Shown: positions 9,198 through 17,312 of the stretch, piece by piece
Layout: every line of letters begins with the position of its first letter
Position numbering within the stretch: position 1 is the first letter of the stretch
Source: UBA4416 sp035439445
GTDB taxonomy: Bacteria; Bacteroidota; Bacteroidia; B-17B0; Aurantibacillaceae
Length of the DNA: 64,000 bases
Direction: 5' to 3'
Assembly (NCBI GenBank): GCA_035439445.1
Contig: DAORKG010000017.1
Location: 6,886 to 70,885 of the forward strand
Made by a program: the position numbers and the translations under genes
Notes under the pieces: generated by a model
The model's database searches: none
What the model was told of the DNA's origin: nothing
What the model saw: the letters and a program-made list of their open reading frames with translations, nothing else

Positions 9198-9470
9198 ATG
9201 AAAAAACAATTCCTGATACTTTCTGCAATTACACTTGGTGTATTTCTTTCTGCGTCATGCAAAAAACAGTATTCTTGTCAATGTTCAACCACTTTTGAAA
9301 AACCTGGCTATTATCCATATACGGTTTCGAGTGTTGAACCTATAGATACTAAAACTACCAAAAAAAGAGCAGAACAAATATGTGCTCATTCTGAAAAACA
9401 ACTAAATGAAAACTCTTTGGATTACAAGAGTGGTTCTGAAACATTAACAACCTCTTGCGCTGTAAAATAA
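9198..9470 (+). CDS. Small Cys-rich lipoprotein, first of a tandem pair
   Basis: A 90-residue lipoprotein of unknown function. I start it at the ATG at 9198 rather than at a longer in-frame opening at 9096. From 9198 it has a clean type II signal peptide with lipobox LSASC (Cys21), and a -7 box lies just upstream. The mature part is 'CKKQYSCQCSTT...GYYPYT...KKRAEQIC...TTSC'. Cys positions and the GYYP and KKxAxxIC patterns recur in the next gene, so the two are paralogues. The four mature cysteines other than the lipidated one could form two disulfides in the periplasm (inference). The next gene starts one base after its stop codon. Confidence 0.8.
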   Translation: MKKQFLILSAITLGVFLSASCKKQYSCQCSTTFEKPGYYPYTVSSVEPIDTKTTKKRAEQICAHSEKQLNENSLDYKSGSETLTTSCAVK

Positions 9471-9471
9471 A

Positions 9472-9738
9472 ATGAAAACAATATATATATTATCTATTTT
9501 AGCCTGTGTATTAACTGCATGTAACAAAAAATACACCTGCAAATGTACTACTACATTATCTCAAGCTGGCTATTATCCAAAGGAGACAGAAACATTAAAA
9601 GAAATTTCTAAATATTCTACGAAAAAGAAAGCAACAGAAATTTGCAGGAATACTGCAAAACAAATGCAAGCAAATACAGATCTTATGTGGCCTGATTATG
9701 TTAATGTTAATACTGTATGCGAACTGAGAGATTACTAA
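9472..9738 (+). CDS. Small Cys-rich lipoprotein, second of a tandem pair
   Basis: An 88-residue paralogue of the preceding gene. The signal peptide ends in LTAC (Cys17). The mature sequence repeats the pattern YxCxC, GYYP, KKxAxxIC and a final Cys. The two share the framework but differ at most other positions, so the duplication is not recent. One base separates it from the upstream stop, so the pair is co-transcribed, ending at the strong hairpin at 9741-9770. Function unknown. Confidence 0.8.
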   Translation: MKTIYILSILACVLTACNKKYTCKCTTTLSQAGYYPKETETLKEISKYSTKKKATEICRNTAKQMQANTDLMWPDYVNVNTVCELRDY

Positions 9739-9740
9739 CA

Positions 9741-9770
9741 AAAAAGCCAAACTAAATAGTTTGGCTTTTT
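9741..9770. terminator. Bidirectional terminator between lipoprotein pair and ferritin
   Basis: A perfect 13-bp stem, AAAAAGCCAAACT / AGTTTGGCTTTTT, with loop AAAT. It sits between convergent genes (lipoproteins on plus, ferritin on minus, stop at 9773) and provides a U-tract in both directions. Confidence 0.9.
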
Positions 9771-9772
9771 TG

Positions 9773-10300
9773 TTATTCTTTTTCTGAATTTGCTCCGTCC
9801 TGAGCTTTTTTCTCTTCGTTTTTCTTAAATGTTTTATTCAAATAAAATAAGCTCTTTTCATCGTATCCAACACGCTTAATCATATCTATCAGTTCATTTA
9901 CACCTTTCTCTGATTGTTGTTGTTCCAGAACAAAAGCTTCTAAAAATTTAAAGGTAGCAAAATCATTTTCTTCATAAGCCAATTTTGCTAGCTTATTAAT
10001 TGCAACTGTTACTTCATGCTCTAAATCAAAAACATACTGAAACACATCCAGTAAATTTTTCAATTTAACACTTGTATCCTTTAGGGGCTTAATATGAGCT
10101 CCGCCTCCAAATGTATTTAAATACTTATATATCTCAAGCATATGTTCTCGTTCATCATTACTTGCATTGTAGAAATATTCGGCAATACCATCTAAGTTTT
10201 TTTCCTCACACCATGTAGCAAGAGTTAAATAGGCATTTGATGCGTAAGCCTCTTTTTGAATTTGCTCGTTTAAAGCATTTTTTATTTTATTAGATAACAT
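9773..10300 (-). CDS. ftnA: Ferritin (iron storage, non-haem)
   Basis: A 175-residue four-helix-bundle ferritin that oxidises Fe(II) and stores iron in a 24-subunit cytoplasmic cage. Ferroxidase ligands align position for position with bacterial FtnA: E17, E50, H53, E94 and Q127 are present, as is E126. At the place of the FtnA third-iron-site ligands E129 and E130 this protein has Q129 and S130 ('LEQQQSEKG'), so that site is probably weakened. The C-terminal tail after residue 155 is Lys/Glu rich. It is a single gene with its own start region, facing the plus-strand lipoproteins across a shared terminator. Confidence 0.92.
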   Translation of the reverse strand: MLSNKIKNALNEQIQKEAYASNAYLTLATWCEEKNLDGIAEYFYNASNDEREHMLEIYKYLNTFGGGAHIKPLKDTSVKLKNLLDVFQYVFDLEHEVTVAINKLAKLAYEENDFATFKFLEAFVLEQQQSEKGVNELIDMIKRVGYDEKSLFYLNKTFKKNEEKKAQDGANSEKE

Positions 10301-10414
10301 CGTTAATGTTTTTAGTTATTTGATGAACAATAATACAAAATTTAAACAAAATATCTCACTAAATTTTATTTATGGAAAATCTTAAACAATTCGTCTTTTA
10401 TTAAAATAAAGATT

Positions 10415-11740
10415 ATGAAAGCGTATGTTACTCTCATCATGTTAAGCTTTATTTCAATATTTAAAGCTCAACAAAAGATTACTATTTCCGGGAATGTAAA
10501 AGATAACAATTCCGGTAAACCACTCTCCTATGTTGCCGTTTTGGTTCAAAATTCAACTTTCGGAAGCAATACTGCAAAGGATGGATCATTTCAATTTTCT
10601 ATTCCGTCAAAAAAACATTTATCCGTTCAATTCAAGTTAATAGGTTACACCAGTAAAGTGAAAGAATATGATATAGAAGAAAATCAGGATTCTTTATTCA
10701 TATCCATAACCTTAAATCAATGCTATTCTAACCTAGATACATTTACCGTATATGATAGGTTAAAACCAGATACATTAGTAGGGTCGCCAAAATATAGTAT
10801 CTATGATTTCGATTTTTACGAGGACAAATACATTATACTGACTGCTGAAAAATCATTAGAAAAAGCCGAACTTAAATTGGCGGATGCTCAGGGAAAAATC
10901 ATAACTAGTTATCCTGTTCCAAAAGAAGGAGGCGAAGCCAAAGAATTTTACCATGATTACATGGGATATACAAACCTTATTTGCAAGAATTACATATACA
11001 GAATAAATATGTATTACGATAGATTCGTATTAATACCTTTGGCTTCAGAAGATGTAAACACATTCATAAAACCCATAATAGATACCATTAATGGTAAAAT
11101 AATTTTTAGCGACTATTGGAAAGACTACCCATTATTTAATTATTACAGCTTTAACGAAAAAGACAGTATAAAAAAACAACTACATACAATTGAGGACCCT
11201 GAATTAATGCATGCATATAACTTTGAATACTACTCCTTAATGCCAAAAGAAAAATTAGCTGCCAGAAGGTTAGCTATGGAGTTAAAGGCAGATAAACATA
11301 TTGTGGCTGCATTAATGAGTGGCTTCACTAAAAGTATGTTTTATGAACCTTTATATTCACCCTTATATATTGTAAAAGACACAATATGCATTTTTGATCA
11401 CTATAAAGATAAACTTTACCATATCAATAAAGATGGAATGAAAATAGACTCTGTTTCGATTTCATACCATCATCCAAAAAATTGGAAAGAATGGAAAAAC
11501 AAAATGCTGAAAGATGAACTTGAAAATTCTATTTACGCGGTTTATGATAAAAATGGTCACAAATACATAAAAAAAATTAGTCCTCAAACCGGTAAAGAAC
11601 TTGGGAAATATAATCTTCAATTTCATAGTGCGGATAAACTTAAAATTCACGATGGCTATGCATACTACATATATCGACCATATGAAAGTACACAAGAGAA
11701 GTTTTTTTACAGAGAGTTAATTAAACTTAACACAAACTAA
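10415..11740 (+). CDS. Secreted protein: carboxypeptidase-regulatory domain plus beta-propeller
   Basis: A 441-residue exported protein. Signal peptide 1-18 (cleavage near 'IFKAQQ'). A carboxypeptidase-regulatory-like sandwich spans about 22-110 ('ISGNVKDNNSGKPLSYVAVLVQNSTFGSNTAKDGSF'). The remaining 330 residues have blade-like repeats ending in charged strands such as 'YKDKLYHINKDGMKIDSVSI', consistent with the 6-bladed propeller proteins of Bacteroidota. There is no T9SS tail and no lipobox, so the periplasm or the inner face of the outer membrane is likely. Function is unknown. Its start lies 114 bases from the divergent ferritin gene. Confidence 0.65.
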   Translation: MKAYVTLIMLSFISIFKAQQKITISGNVKDNNSGKPLSYVAVLVQNSTFGSNTAKDGSFQFSIPSKKHLSVQFKLIGYTSKVKEYDIEENQDSLFISITLNQCYSNLDTFTVYDRLKPDTLVGSPKYSIYDFDFYEDKYIILTAEKSLEKAELKLADAQGKIITSYPVPKEGGEAKEFYHDYMGYTNLICKNYIYRINMYYDRFVLIPLASEDVNTFIKPIIDTINGKIIFSDYWKDYPLFNYYSFNEKDSIKKQLHTIEDPELMHAYNFEYYSLMPKEKLAARRLAMELKADKHIVAALMSGFTKSMFYEPLYSPLYIVKDTICIFDHYKDKLYHINKDGMKIDSVSISYHHPKNWKEWKNKMLKDELENSIYAVYDKNGHKYIKKISPQTGKELGKYNLQFHSADKLKIHDGYAYYIYRPYESTQEKFFYRELIKLNTN

Positions 11741-11790
11741 ATTTTTTATTTGGTTTTTTATTCGCAATTTCGTTACACAGTAACTGAAAG

Positions 11791-12840
11791 ATGACGACTC
11801 TAAAAACTCCTATTTTAACTATTATTCTCAGTGCGGTTTCTGCAATTATTCAAACGTGTTTGATCTCATTTATTTCTTACAATATTACCGGAAAATTTGA
11901 TTTAGCTGTTTCTTTACTATCGTTTTTCATTACATTTATTATAAGCTTCTTTGCAATATACTACCTGTTTAATCAGATAATATTTAAGAAAATTGACAAA
12001 CTGTATTTACTTGTTAAAGCTCAACAACCAAAAGAAATACCTAATACTGAATTTCAACTTGATGAAGTTGATTCAATTGATCGTTTAGAAGAAGAAATTA
12101 TAAAATTAGCTCAGGAGCGATACAAAGAAGCAGAACAAACTAAAAATTTGGATAGTTACAGAAAAGAATATTTAGGAAATGTCTCTCATGAACTAAAAAC
12201 TCCCATTTTTAACATACAAGGCTATATTTCAACTCTTATTGATGGCGGTATTAATGATCCATCTATAAATGTAGAGTACTTAAAACGTGCGGACAAGAGT
12301 GTAGATCGTATGATACAAATTATTGATGATTTGGAAACTATTTCTCAATTAGAAGTTGGTACGTTAGAATTAGAATTAGAGATATACGACATAGCACAAC
12401 AAATTAAAGATGTAATTGATGCCTTGGAATTTCAAGCCAGTAAAAAAGAAATTAAGTTACAATTAGCAAAAAAATATGATAAAGAAATACTTGTAAAAGC
12501 AGACAAATTCAGAATCAGACAAGTATTAGTTAATCTTATTACCAACAGTATTAAATACGGAAAGGAAAAAGGAAAAACACTTATATCTATCAATTTATTT
12601 GACGAGCAGGTAATTGTAGAAATAAAAGATAATGGGATAGGCATAGCAGAAAAACATTTACCACGTTTATTTGAACGTTTTTATAGAGTAGACAAAGGAA
12701 GAAGCAGAGAACAAGGAGGGACTGGTTTAGGCTTAGCAATTGTAAAACATATTATAGAAGCTCATGGCGAAACCATTGATGTAACAAGTTCTTTAAATGA
12801 AGGTACAACAATGAGTTTTACATTAAAAAGAGGAAACTAA
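11791..12840 (+). CDS. Membrane sensor histidine kinase (PhoR-like), orphan
   Basis: A 349-residue kinase. Two membrane helices (about 8-31 and 40-62) flank a very short external loop, so it has almost no periplasmic sensor. The HisKA H-box is 'GNVSHELKTPIF' (H133). The HATPase domain has an N-box ('LVNLITNSIKYG'), G1 'DNGIGI', F-box 'LFERFYRVDKGR' and G2 'GGTGLGLAIVKHI'. All are intact. The sequence resembles the PhoR-type kinases that Bacteroidota usually encode next to a response regulator, but no regulator gene is adjacent here. The partner must be elsewhere. Confidence 0.9.
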   Translation: MTTLKTPILTIILSAVSAIIQTCLISFISYNITGKFDLAVSLLSFFITFIISFFAIYYLFNQIIFKKIDKLYLLVKAQQPKEIPNTEFQLDEVDSIDRLEEEIIKLAQERYKEAEQTKNLDSYRKEYLGNVSHELKTPIFNIQGYISTLIDGGINDPSINVEYLKRADKSVDRMIQIIDDLETISQLEVGTLELELEIYDIAQQIKDVIDALEFQASKKEIKLQLAKKYDKEILVKADKFRIRQVLVNLITNSIKYGKEKGKTLISINLFDEQVIVEIKDNGIGIAEKHLPRLFERFYRVDKGRSREQGGTGLGLAIVKHIIEAHGETIDVTSSLNEGTTMSFTLKRGN

Positions 12841-12989
12841 CACTGCCTACCAGTAATGCACGCAGAAATCAAAGCATTTGGAAAAAATTCAAGATAGACA
12901 ATTGTTTCATTTTTGCAAATGCAACAAACATTAGTATCTTTAAACAAACATTTCGGCAAACACTGTTTCAAACAAAAAGCTGTGCCTGC

Positions 12990-15005
12990 TTGGAAAATGT
13001 CAGCCTGTTAGACTTATTAACGAAACGAGGAAAGCTGAAATTCAAACAAACGAAAAAAAAACATGAAACATATAAAAAAATAATTACAGCAATTATTATT
13101 TCATTAATACATATCAGTGTAAATGCACAGGGTCCAAATTGGTTGTGGGCAAAAAGTGCTGGAGGTATCGGAGGTGATAGAGTGAGCAAAACCACTACAG
13201 ATGCTTCAGGCAATGTTTACGTAACAGGTTTTTATGATTCGCCTTCTATCACATTTGGCACAACAACCTTAACCAATTTGGGTGGTGGTAATGACATGTA
13301 TATTGTAAAGTATGCTGCTTCAGGCAATGTACTTTGGGCAAAGGGCGCCGGAGGTTCCGGAATAGACCTTTCCAGAAGTATAAGTACTGATAATGCTGGA
13401 AATGTTTATTTAACGGGGCATTCTTCGTCGCCTTCTATTGTCTTCGGAACATTTACACTAACTAATGTTGGCTCTTCTGATATTTTTATTGTAAAATATG
13501 ACCCTTCAGGTAATGTACTTTGGGCTAAGAACGAAGGAAGTACAGGGAATGATTATGGCTATAGTATCGCTACTGATACCTTCAACAATGTGTATGTAAC
13601 AGGATCTTATGATTCTCCATCACTAACTTTGGGCACATACACACTAACAAATACAGGAGGAACCGATCTGTTTATTGTTAAATACGATGCAACCGGCAAC
13701 TTACTTTGGGCGAAGAGCGAAGGTGGTACGTCATGGGATTATGGTCACAACAATACCACAGATGCTTTTGGAAATGTGTATGTAACCGGTTATTTTGCTT
13801 CCTCTTCCATCACATTCGGAGCATTTACATTGACAAATGCAGGCAGTTACGATATGTATATTGTAAAATATGATTCTTTAGGCAATGTTCTCTGGGCTAA
13901 GATTGCTGGAAGTATAGGGGATGATGAAGTGTGGAGTACTACAACAGATGCTGCGGGCAATGTTTACCTAACAGGATTTTATAGTTCTCCTTCTATTTCC
14001 TTCGGATCAACTACTCTTAATAATGCAGGCAACGAAGATGCTTTTGTTGTAAAATATGATGCTGCAGGCAACGTTATGTGGGCTAAGGGTATAGGAGGTA
14101 CTGGATATGATGAAAGTTGGGGCTCAACCACGGATGCTGCCGGTAATGTATATGTAACCGGTTTTTATTCTTTTTCTATTTCTTTTGGCGCAACAATATT
14201 AACCAATCCAGACAATTCCGGCAACACGGCTGATCTGTTCATGGTAAAATACGATGCCTCCGGAAATACACTTTGGGCAACGGGTTCAGAAAGTCTGGGT
14301 GATGATTTCGCAAATAGCCCCGCTACTGATGCTGCCGGTAATATTTATGTAACGGGCAGCTATAATTATTCTATGATAAACTTCGGGTCAACCTCATTAA
14401 CTGGTTCGGGCAACTACGATATGTTTATTGCAAAAATGCAAGATAATTGTTTTGCTCATTATACCTCTGCTTATGATTCACTGGTAAATACTTTTAATAT
14501 AACCGTTAATGCCACCACTTCATCTTTGGCAAATAGTTATCATTGGGATTTTGGAGATGGCACCACATCAACACTTGCTAATCCATCTCATACATATACT
14601 TCAGACACAGTTTATAATGTATGTTTAAAAATTTATACCATACCTGACGACTCCTGTGAATATTGTCACATAATAGGAAAAGATTATTTAGGTAACGTGT
14701 ATAACAAAAGCAATGGTTTTTCAATTAATGTAAACAATAATCTAACAACCGGTTTAGTATCAATTCAAGAACAGTCAGGGATTGCCATCTTTCCAAACCC
14801 TACTAATTCTATGGTTACAATCTCTTCAATAGAAAAATTAAAAGAAATAGAAATTCATAATATTATCGGCGATCTCATCTACAAAACAAGCACTATTAAC
14901 AAACAAACAACAATTGATTTAAAAGGGCAACCGAAAGGAATTTACTATGTAAAAACAACTGACAATAAAAATAATGTAATAAACAATATACTAATTGTAC
15001 AGTAA
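12990..15005 (+). CDS. T9SS-exported beta-propeller (SBBP) protein with PKD domain; start displaced by a frameshift
   Basis: The open frame encodes seven tandem repeats of about 60 residues, each with 'DAxGNVYVTGxY' and 'MYIVKYDxxGNVLWAK' motifs (SBBP-type propeller). A PKD domain follows ('WDFGDGTTSTLANPSHTYTSDTVYNVCLKI'), then a T9SS type A sorting domain ('IAIFPNPTNSMVTI... GIYYVKT'). The frame reaches back to a TTG at 12990, but its first 25-30 residues look like non-coding sequence. A normal signal-peptide start, ATG at 13063, is in another frame and ends after six codons in a run of seven A. With eight A the two frames join. The real gene is therefore 13063-15005 with a one-base loss, or slippage at that tract. 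Confidence 0.85.
   Translation: MENVSLLDLLTKRGKLKFKQTKKKHETYKKIITAIIISLIHISVNAQGPNWLWAKSAGGIGGDRVSKTTTDASGNVYVTGFYDSPSITFGTTTLTNLGGGNDMYIVKYAASGNVLWAKGAGGSGIDLSRSISTDNAGNVYLTGHSSSPSIVFGTFTLTNVGSSDIFIVKYDPSGNVLWAKNEGSTGNDYGYSIATDTFNNVYVTGSYDSPSLTLGTYTLTNTGGTDLFIVKYDATGNLLWAKSEGGTSWDYGHNNTTDAFGNVYVTGYFASSSITFGAFTLTNAGSYDMYIVKYDSLGNVLWAKIAGSIGDDEVWSTTTDAAGNVYLTGFYSSPSISFGSTTLNNAGNEDAFVVKYDAAGNVMWAKGIGGTGYDESWGSTTDAAGNVYVTGFYSFSISFGATILTNPDNSGNTADLFMVKYDASGNTLWATGSESLGDDFANSPATDAAGNIYVTGSYNYSMINFGSTSLTGSGNYDMFIAKMQDNCFAHYTSAYDSLVNTFNITVNATTSSLANSYHWDFGDGTTSTLANPSHTYTSDTVYNVCLKIYTIPDDSCEYCHIIGKDYLGNVYNKSNGFSINVNNNLTTGLVSIQEQSGIAIFPNPTNSMVTISSIEKLKEIEIHNIIGDLIYKTSTINKQTTIDLKGQPKGIYYVKTTDNKNNVINNILIVQ
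13063..13083 (+). other. Displaced start codon and A7 frameshift site of the SBBP protein
   Basis: ATG at 13063 reads M-K-H-I-K-K and then TAA (13081-13083). The A7 run is 13074-13080. One added A would give a textbook signal peptide (MKHIKKIITAIIISLIH, cleavage after VNAQ) fused to the open frame. The sequence shows the broken state; whether this is mutation, phase variation, transcriptional slippage or an assembly error cannot be told from it. Confidence 0.75.
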
Positions 15006-15205
15006 CTCCTGCCATAAAATAGCAAAGAAAGCCAAACTCATAATATAATTTACTCAAGCCTTGCAGAATTAAAAGCATTTGCAATAGCAGTAGAAACTTT
15101 TTAATTTATTCTTTGCAATTAAATAGTAATAATTCTCTTTATTTAAACATTTTGTTGGTAGTCAACAGAACGATTTCAAACCACACTTCTGGTAGCTCCA
15201 AAACA

Positions 15206-16456
15206 TTACTGCTTCACTCCGTTCAAATAAACAGATTCAATTAAGTTACTTCCAAAAGAGTAAGGAATAAATCCATAAGAACTAATGGGTTTGGTAATAA
15301 AGAAATTGGCTTTTTTGCCAGGTGTAATACTTCCAACCTCAGCAGATACATTCATCGCATAGGCTGAGTTAATTGTACAAGCATTAATCACTTCTTCGGG
15401 TGTTAGATTATACTGCACACAACCCAAGCTCATCATAAAATTCATATTACCGCTAGGGCAAGAGCCTGGATTAAAATCACTCGCAAAGGCGATTGGTAAT
15501 CCTGCGTCAATCATTTTACGAGCTGGTGGTAATGGTAAACTTAAAAAGAAAGCAGCTCCAGGCAATACCGTTGCCATGGTATTTGAGTTTTTTAAAACTT
15601 CAATATCTGTATCATTACAAAACTCTAAATGATCAACGCTTATCGCTTCGCAAGCAACACCAGCTTGTATGCCACCAAAGTGACTCATTTGTTCGGCATG
15701 AACTTTAGTGATTAAGCCATGCTCTTTACCTGCTTTCAATATATATTCGGTTTCTTCGGGCGTAAAATAATTTTGCTCACAAAACACGTCAATAAAATCT
15801 GCTAATTGCTCGGCTGCAATTCTAGGTAGCATTTCATTCACTATTAAACTAATGTAGCCTTCTTTGTTATTTTTAAATTCTAATGGCAAAGCATGTGCTC
15901 CTAAAAAGGTTGCTTTTACTGGCATCAAATTCAAATCTTTAATACGCTTTATCACGCGTAACATTTTCAATTCACTTTCTACACTTAAACCATAACCACT
16001 TTTAATTTCAATGCTTCCTGTTCCTTGGCTAATCACTTCTCTTAAACGCACCGTGGCTTGTTCAAACAATTCATCTTCGGTAGCTTCACTTAATTTTTTG
16101 GCTGAATTTAAAATACCACCACCGCGCGCAAATATTTCTTCGTAACTCAACCCATTAATTCTATCCACAAACTCCCCTTCTCTATTTCCGGCATATACAA
16201 TATGTGTGTGGCTATCTGCATAACAAGGCATCACTATTTTTCCATCCGCATCTATAATTTCTAAGCCTTTCCAATCTTCAATACCCGGAAAATCATCCAT
16301 GCTTCCATAATCTGCTATTAATCCATTGTCTACAGCTAACCAAGCATTTTCAATACAAGGTAATTTTTTCATTTCTGTCCCACTTACTTTCAACACAACC
16401 GTATCGCGAACTTGCACAAGTGATTTGATATTTTTTATAAGAAGTTTGCCTGCCAT
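15206..16456 (-). CDS. hutI: Imidazolonepropionase
   Basis: Hydrolyses 4-imidazolone-5-propanoate to N-formimino-L-glutamate, the third step of histidine degradation, in the cytoplasm. The 416-residue amidohydrolase has the metal HxH motif (H83-T-H85 in 'DSHTHIVYAGNREGEF'), substrate blocks 'KSGYGLSVESELKML', 'FLGAHALP' and 'HAEQMSHFGG', and the catalytic 'ASDFNPGSCPSGNM'. Length and motif order are standard. No hutH, hutU or hutG lies nearby, so the pathway genes are scattered. A -7 box (16493-16500) on the minus strand fits its start. About 200 bases downstream (15006-15205) hold nothing I can assign. Confidence 0.95.
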   Translation of the reverse strand: MAGKLLIKNIKSLVQVRDTVVLKVSGTEMKKLPCIENAWLAVDNGLIADYGSMDDFPGIEDWKGLEIIDADGKIVMPCYADSHTHIVYAGNREGEFVDRINGLSYEEIFARGGGILNSAKKLSEATEDELFEQATVRLREVISQGTGSIEIKSGYGLSVESELKMLRVIKRIKDLNLMPVKATFLGAHALPLEFKNNKEGYISLIVNEMLPRIAAEQLADFIDVFCEQNYFTPEETEYILKAGKEHGLITKVHAEQMSHFGGIQAGVACEAISVDHLEFCNDTDIEVLKNSNTMATVLPGAAFFLSLPLPPARKMIDAGLPIAFASDFNPGSCPSGNMNFMMSLGCVQYNLTPEEVINACTINSAYAMNVSAEVGSITPGKKANFFITKPISSYGFIPYSFGSNLIESVYLNGVKQ

Positions 16457-16492
16457 ACTATTTCGAATATTTAATCGTTAATAACTTAAATA

Positions 16493-16500
16493 CAAAACTA
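16493..16500 (-). promoter_or_regulatory. -7 box of hutI
   Basis: On the minus strand TAGTTTTG matches TAnnTTTG and lies 36 nt before the hutI ATG. It abuts the divergent ATG at 16502, so the two genes share a 45-bp promoter region. Confidence 0.5.
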
Positions 16501-16501
16501 A

Positions 16502-17284
16502 ATGAAAAATCAGATTATAATAATTATTGTTTCAATACTTTTAAATAATCAAATTATTGGGCAAACGAATAAAGACAGTACGTTTTTTAGGAATAACGAA
16601 ATAGGGATAGACTTAAAGCCAGTACTTCAACTATTTGGAGATTTGGAACCTCATAATAAGCCAACATGGCAACTATTTTACAAGAGGAAATTACGTTCTC
16701 ATATATTCCTCAGATTTAATATCATGTATAATCCTGGTCAGAAAAACAACATCTTTACTCAAGTATATTTCTTACCTCTCGATTCGGTAAAGGATGCATT
16801 ATCCTATAACAAAAACATAAAAGGAAAACAAGTTCAATTCTTAACCGGTTTTGAATACAAATATGGCCGAAAACGCCTCAAACAATTTGTAGGGCTTGAT
16901 ATCGGATATATGTATTTCAGAAATACTGAGCTATCATATTATGGATTAAGAACAAGATCTGAGCCTCACAATCCAAATGACATCACGCATGATGTGAATT
17001 TAAACAATAATCATTTAAACCCAAACAATACTTATCAGGACAGTATAGTTAACTATGTTGAAATTAAAAATGATTGCTTTATTATAAAACCTGTTTATGG
17101 CTTACAATTTCATTTTTCAAAACATTTGTTTTTCTCCACTCAAGTTGGAATACCTTTATCCCTTGTTTCATCCACTTATAATATCATCATTAATAATAAT
17201 TCAACTCAATATTATAATAGAAAATCATTTGATATTAATGCGAAGAATCTGATAAATAATTTTTCATTAGTATATAGCTTTTAA
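16502..17284 (+). CDS. Exported protein of unknown function, probable outer-membrane barrel
   Basis: I do not recognise this 260-residue protein. It has a signal peptide (hydrophobic 4-18, then 'IIGQTNKD'). The rest alternates aromatic and polar residues in strand-like stretches ('PTWQLFYKRKLRSHIFLRFNIMYNP', 'QFLTGFEYKYGRKRLKQFVGLDIGYMYF', 'GLQFHFSKHLFFSTQVGIPLSL') and ends in '..NNFSLVYSF', with a C-terminal Phe. That is the pattern of a small outer-membrane beta-barrel with about 8-10 strands. It starts divergently from hutI and stops 28 bases before aroC, which has its own promoter. Confidence 0.6.
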   Translation: MKNQIIIIIVSILLNNQIIGQTNKDSTFFRNNEIGIDLKPVLQLFGDLEPHNKPTWQLFYKRKLRSHIFLRFNIMYNPGQKNNIFTQVYFLPLDSVKDALSYNKNIKGKQVQFLTGFEYKYGRKRLKQFVGLDIGYMYFRNTELSYYGLRTRSEPHNPNDITHDVNLNNNHLNPNNTYQDSIVNYVEIKNDCFIIKPVYGLQFHFSKHLFFSTQVGIPLSLVSSTYNIIINNNSTQYYNRKSFDINAKNLINNFSLVYSF

Positions 17285-17299
17285 AGGGTAGCTTTTTAG

Positions 17300-17307
17300 T
17301 ATATTTG
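17300..17307 (+). promoter_or_regulatory. -7 box of aroC, 5 nt from the start codon
   Basis: TATATTTG is a full match to the consensus. Transcription normally starts 4-7 nt beyond it, which falls on or next to the aroC ATG (17313), implying a leaderless mRNA. Confidence 0.75.
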
Positions 17308-17312
17308 CTTTC

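Noticed and set aside
12990..13062. TTG start at 12990 for the SBBP protein as the true N-terminus
   Set aside because: The extra residues do not form a signal peptide; the out-of-frame ATG at 13063 fits one base change away.
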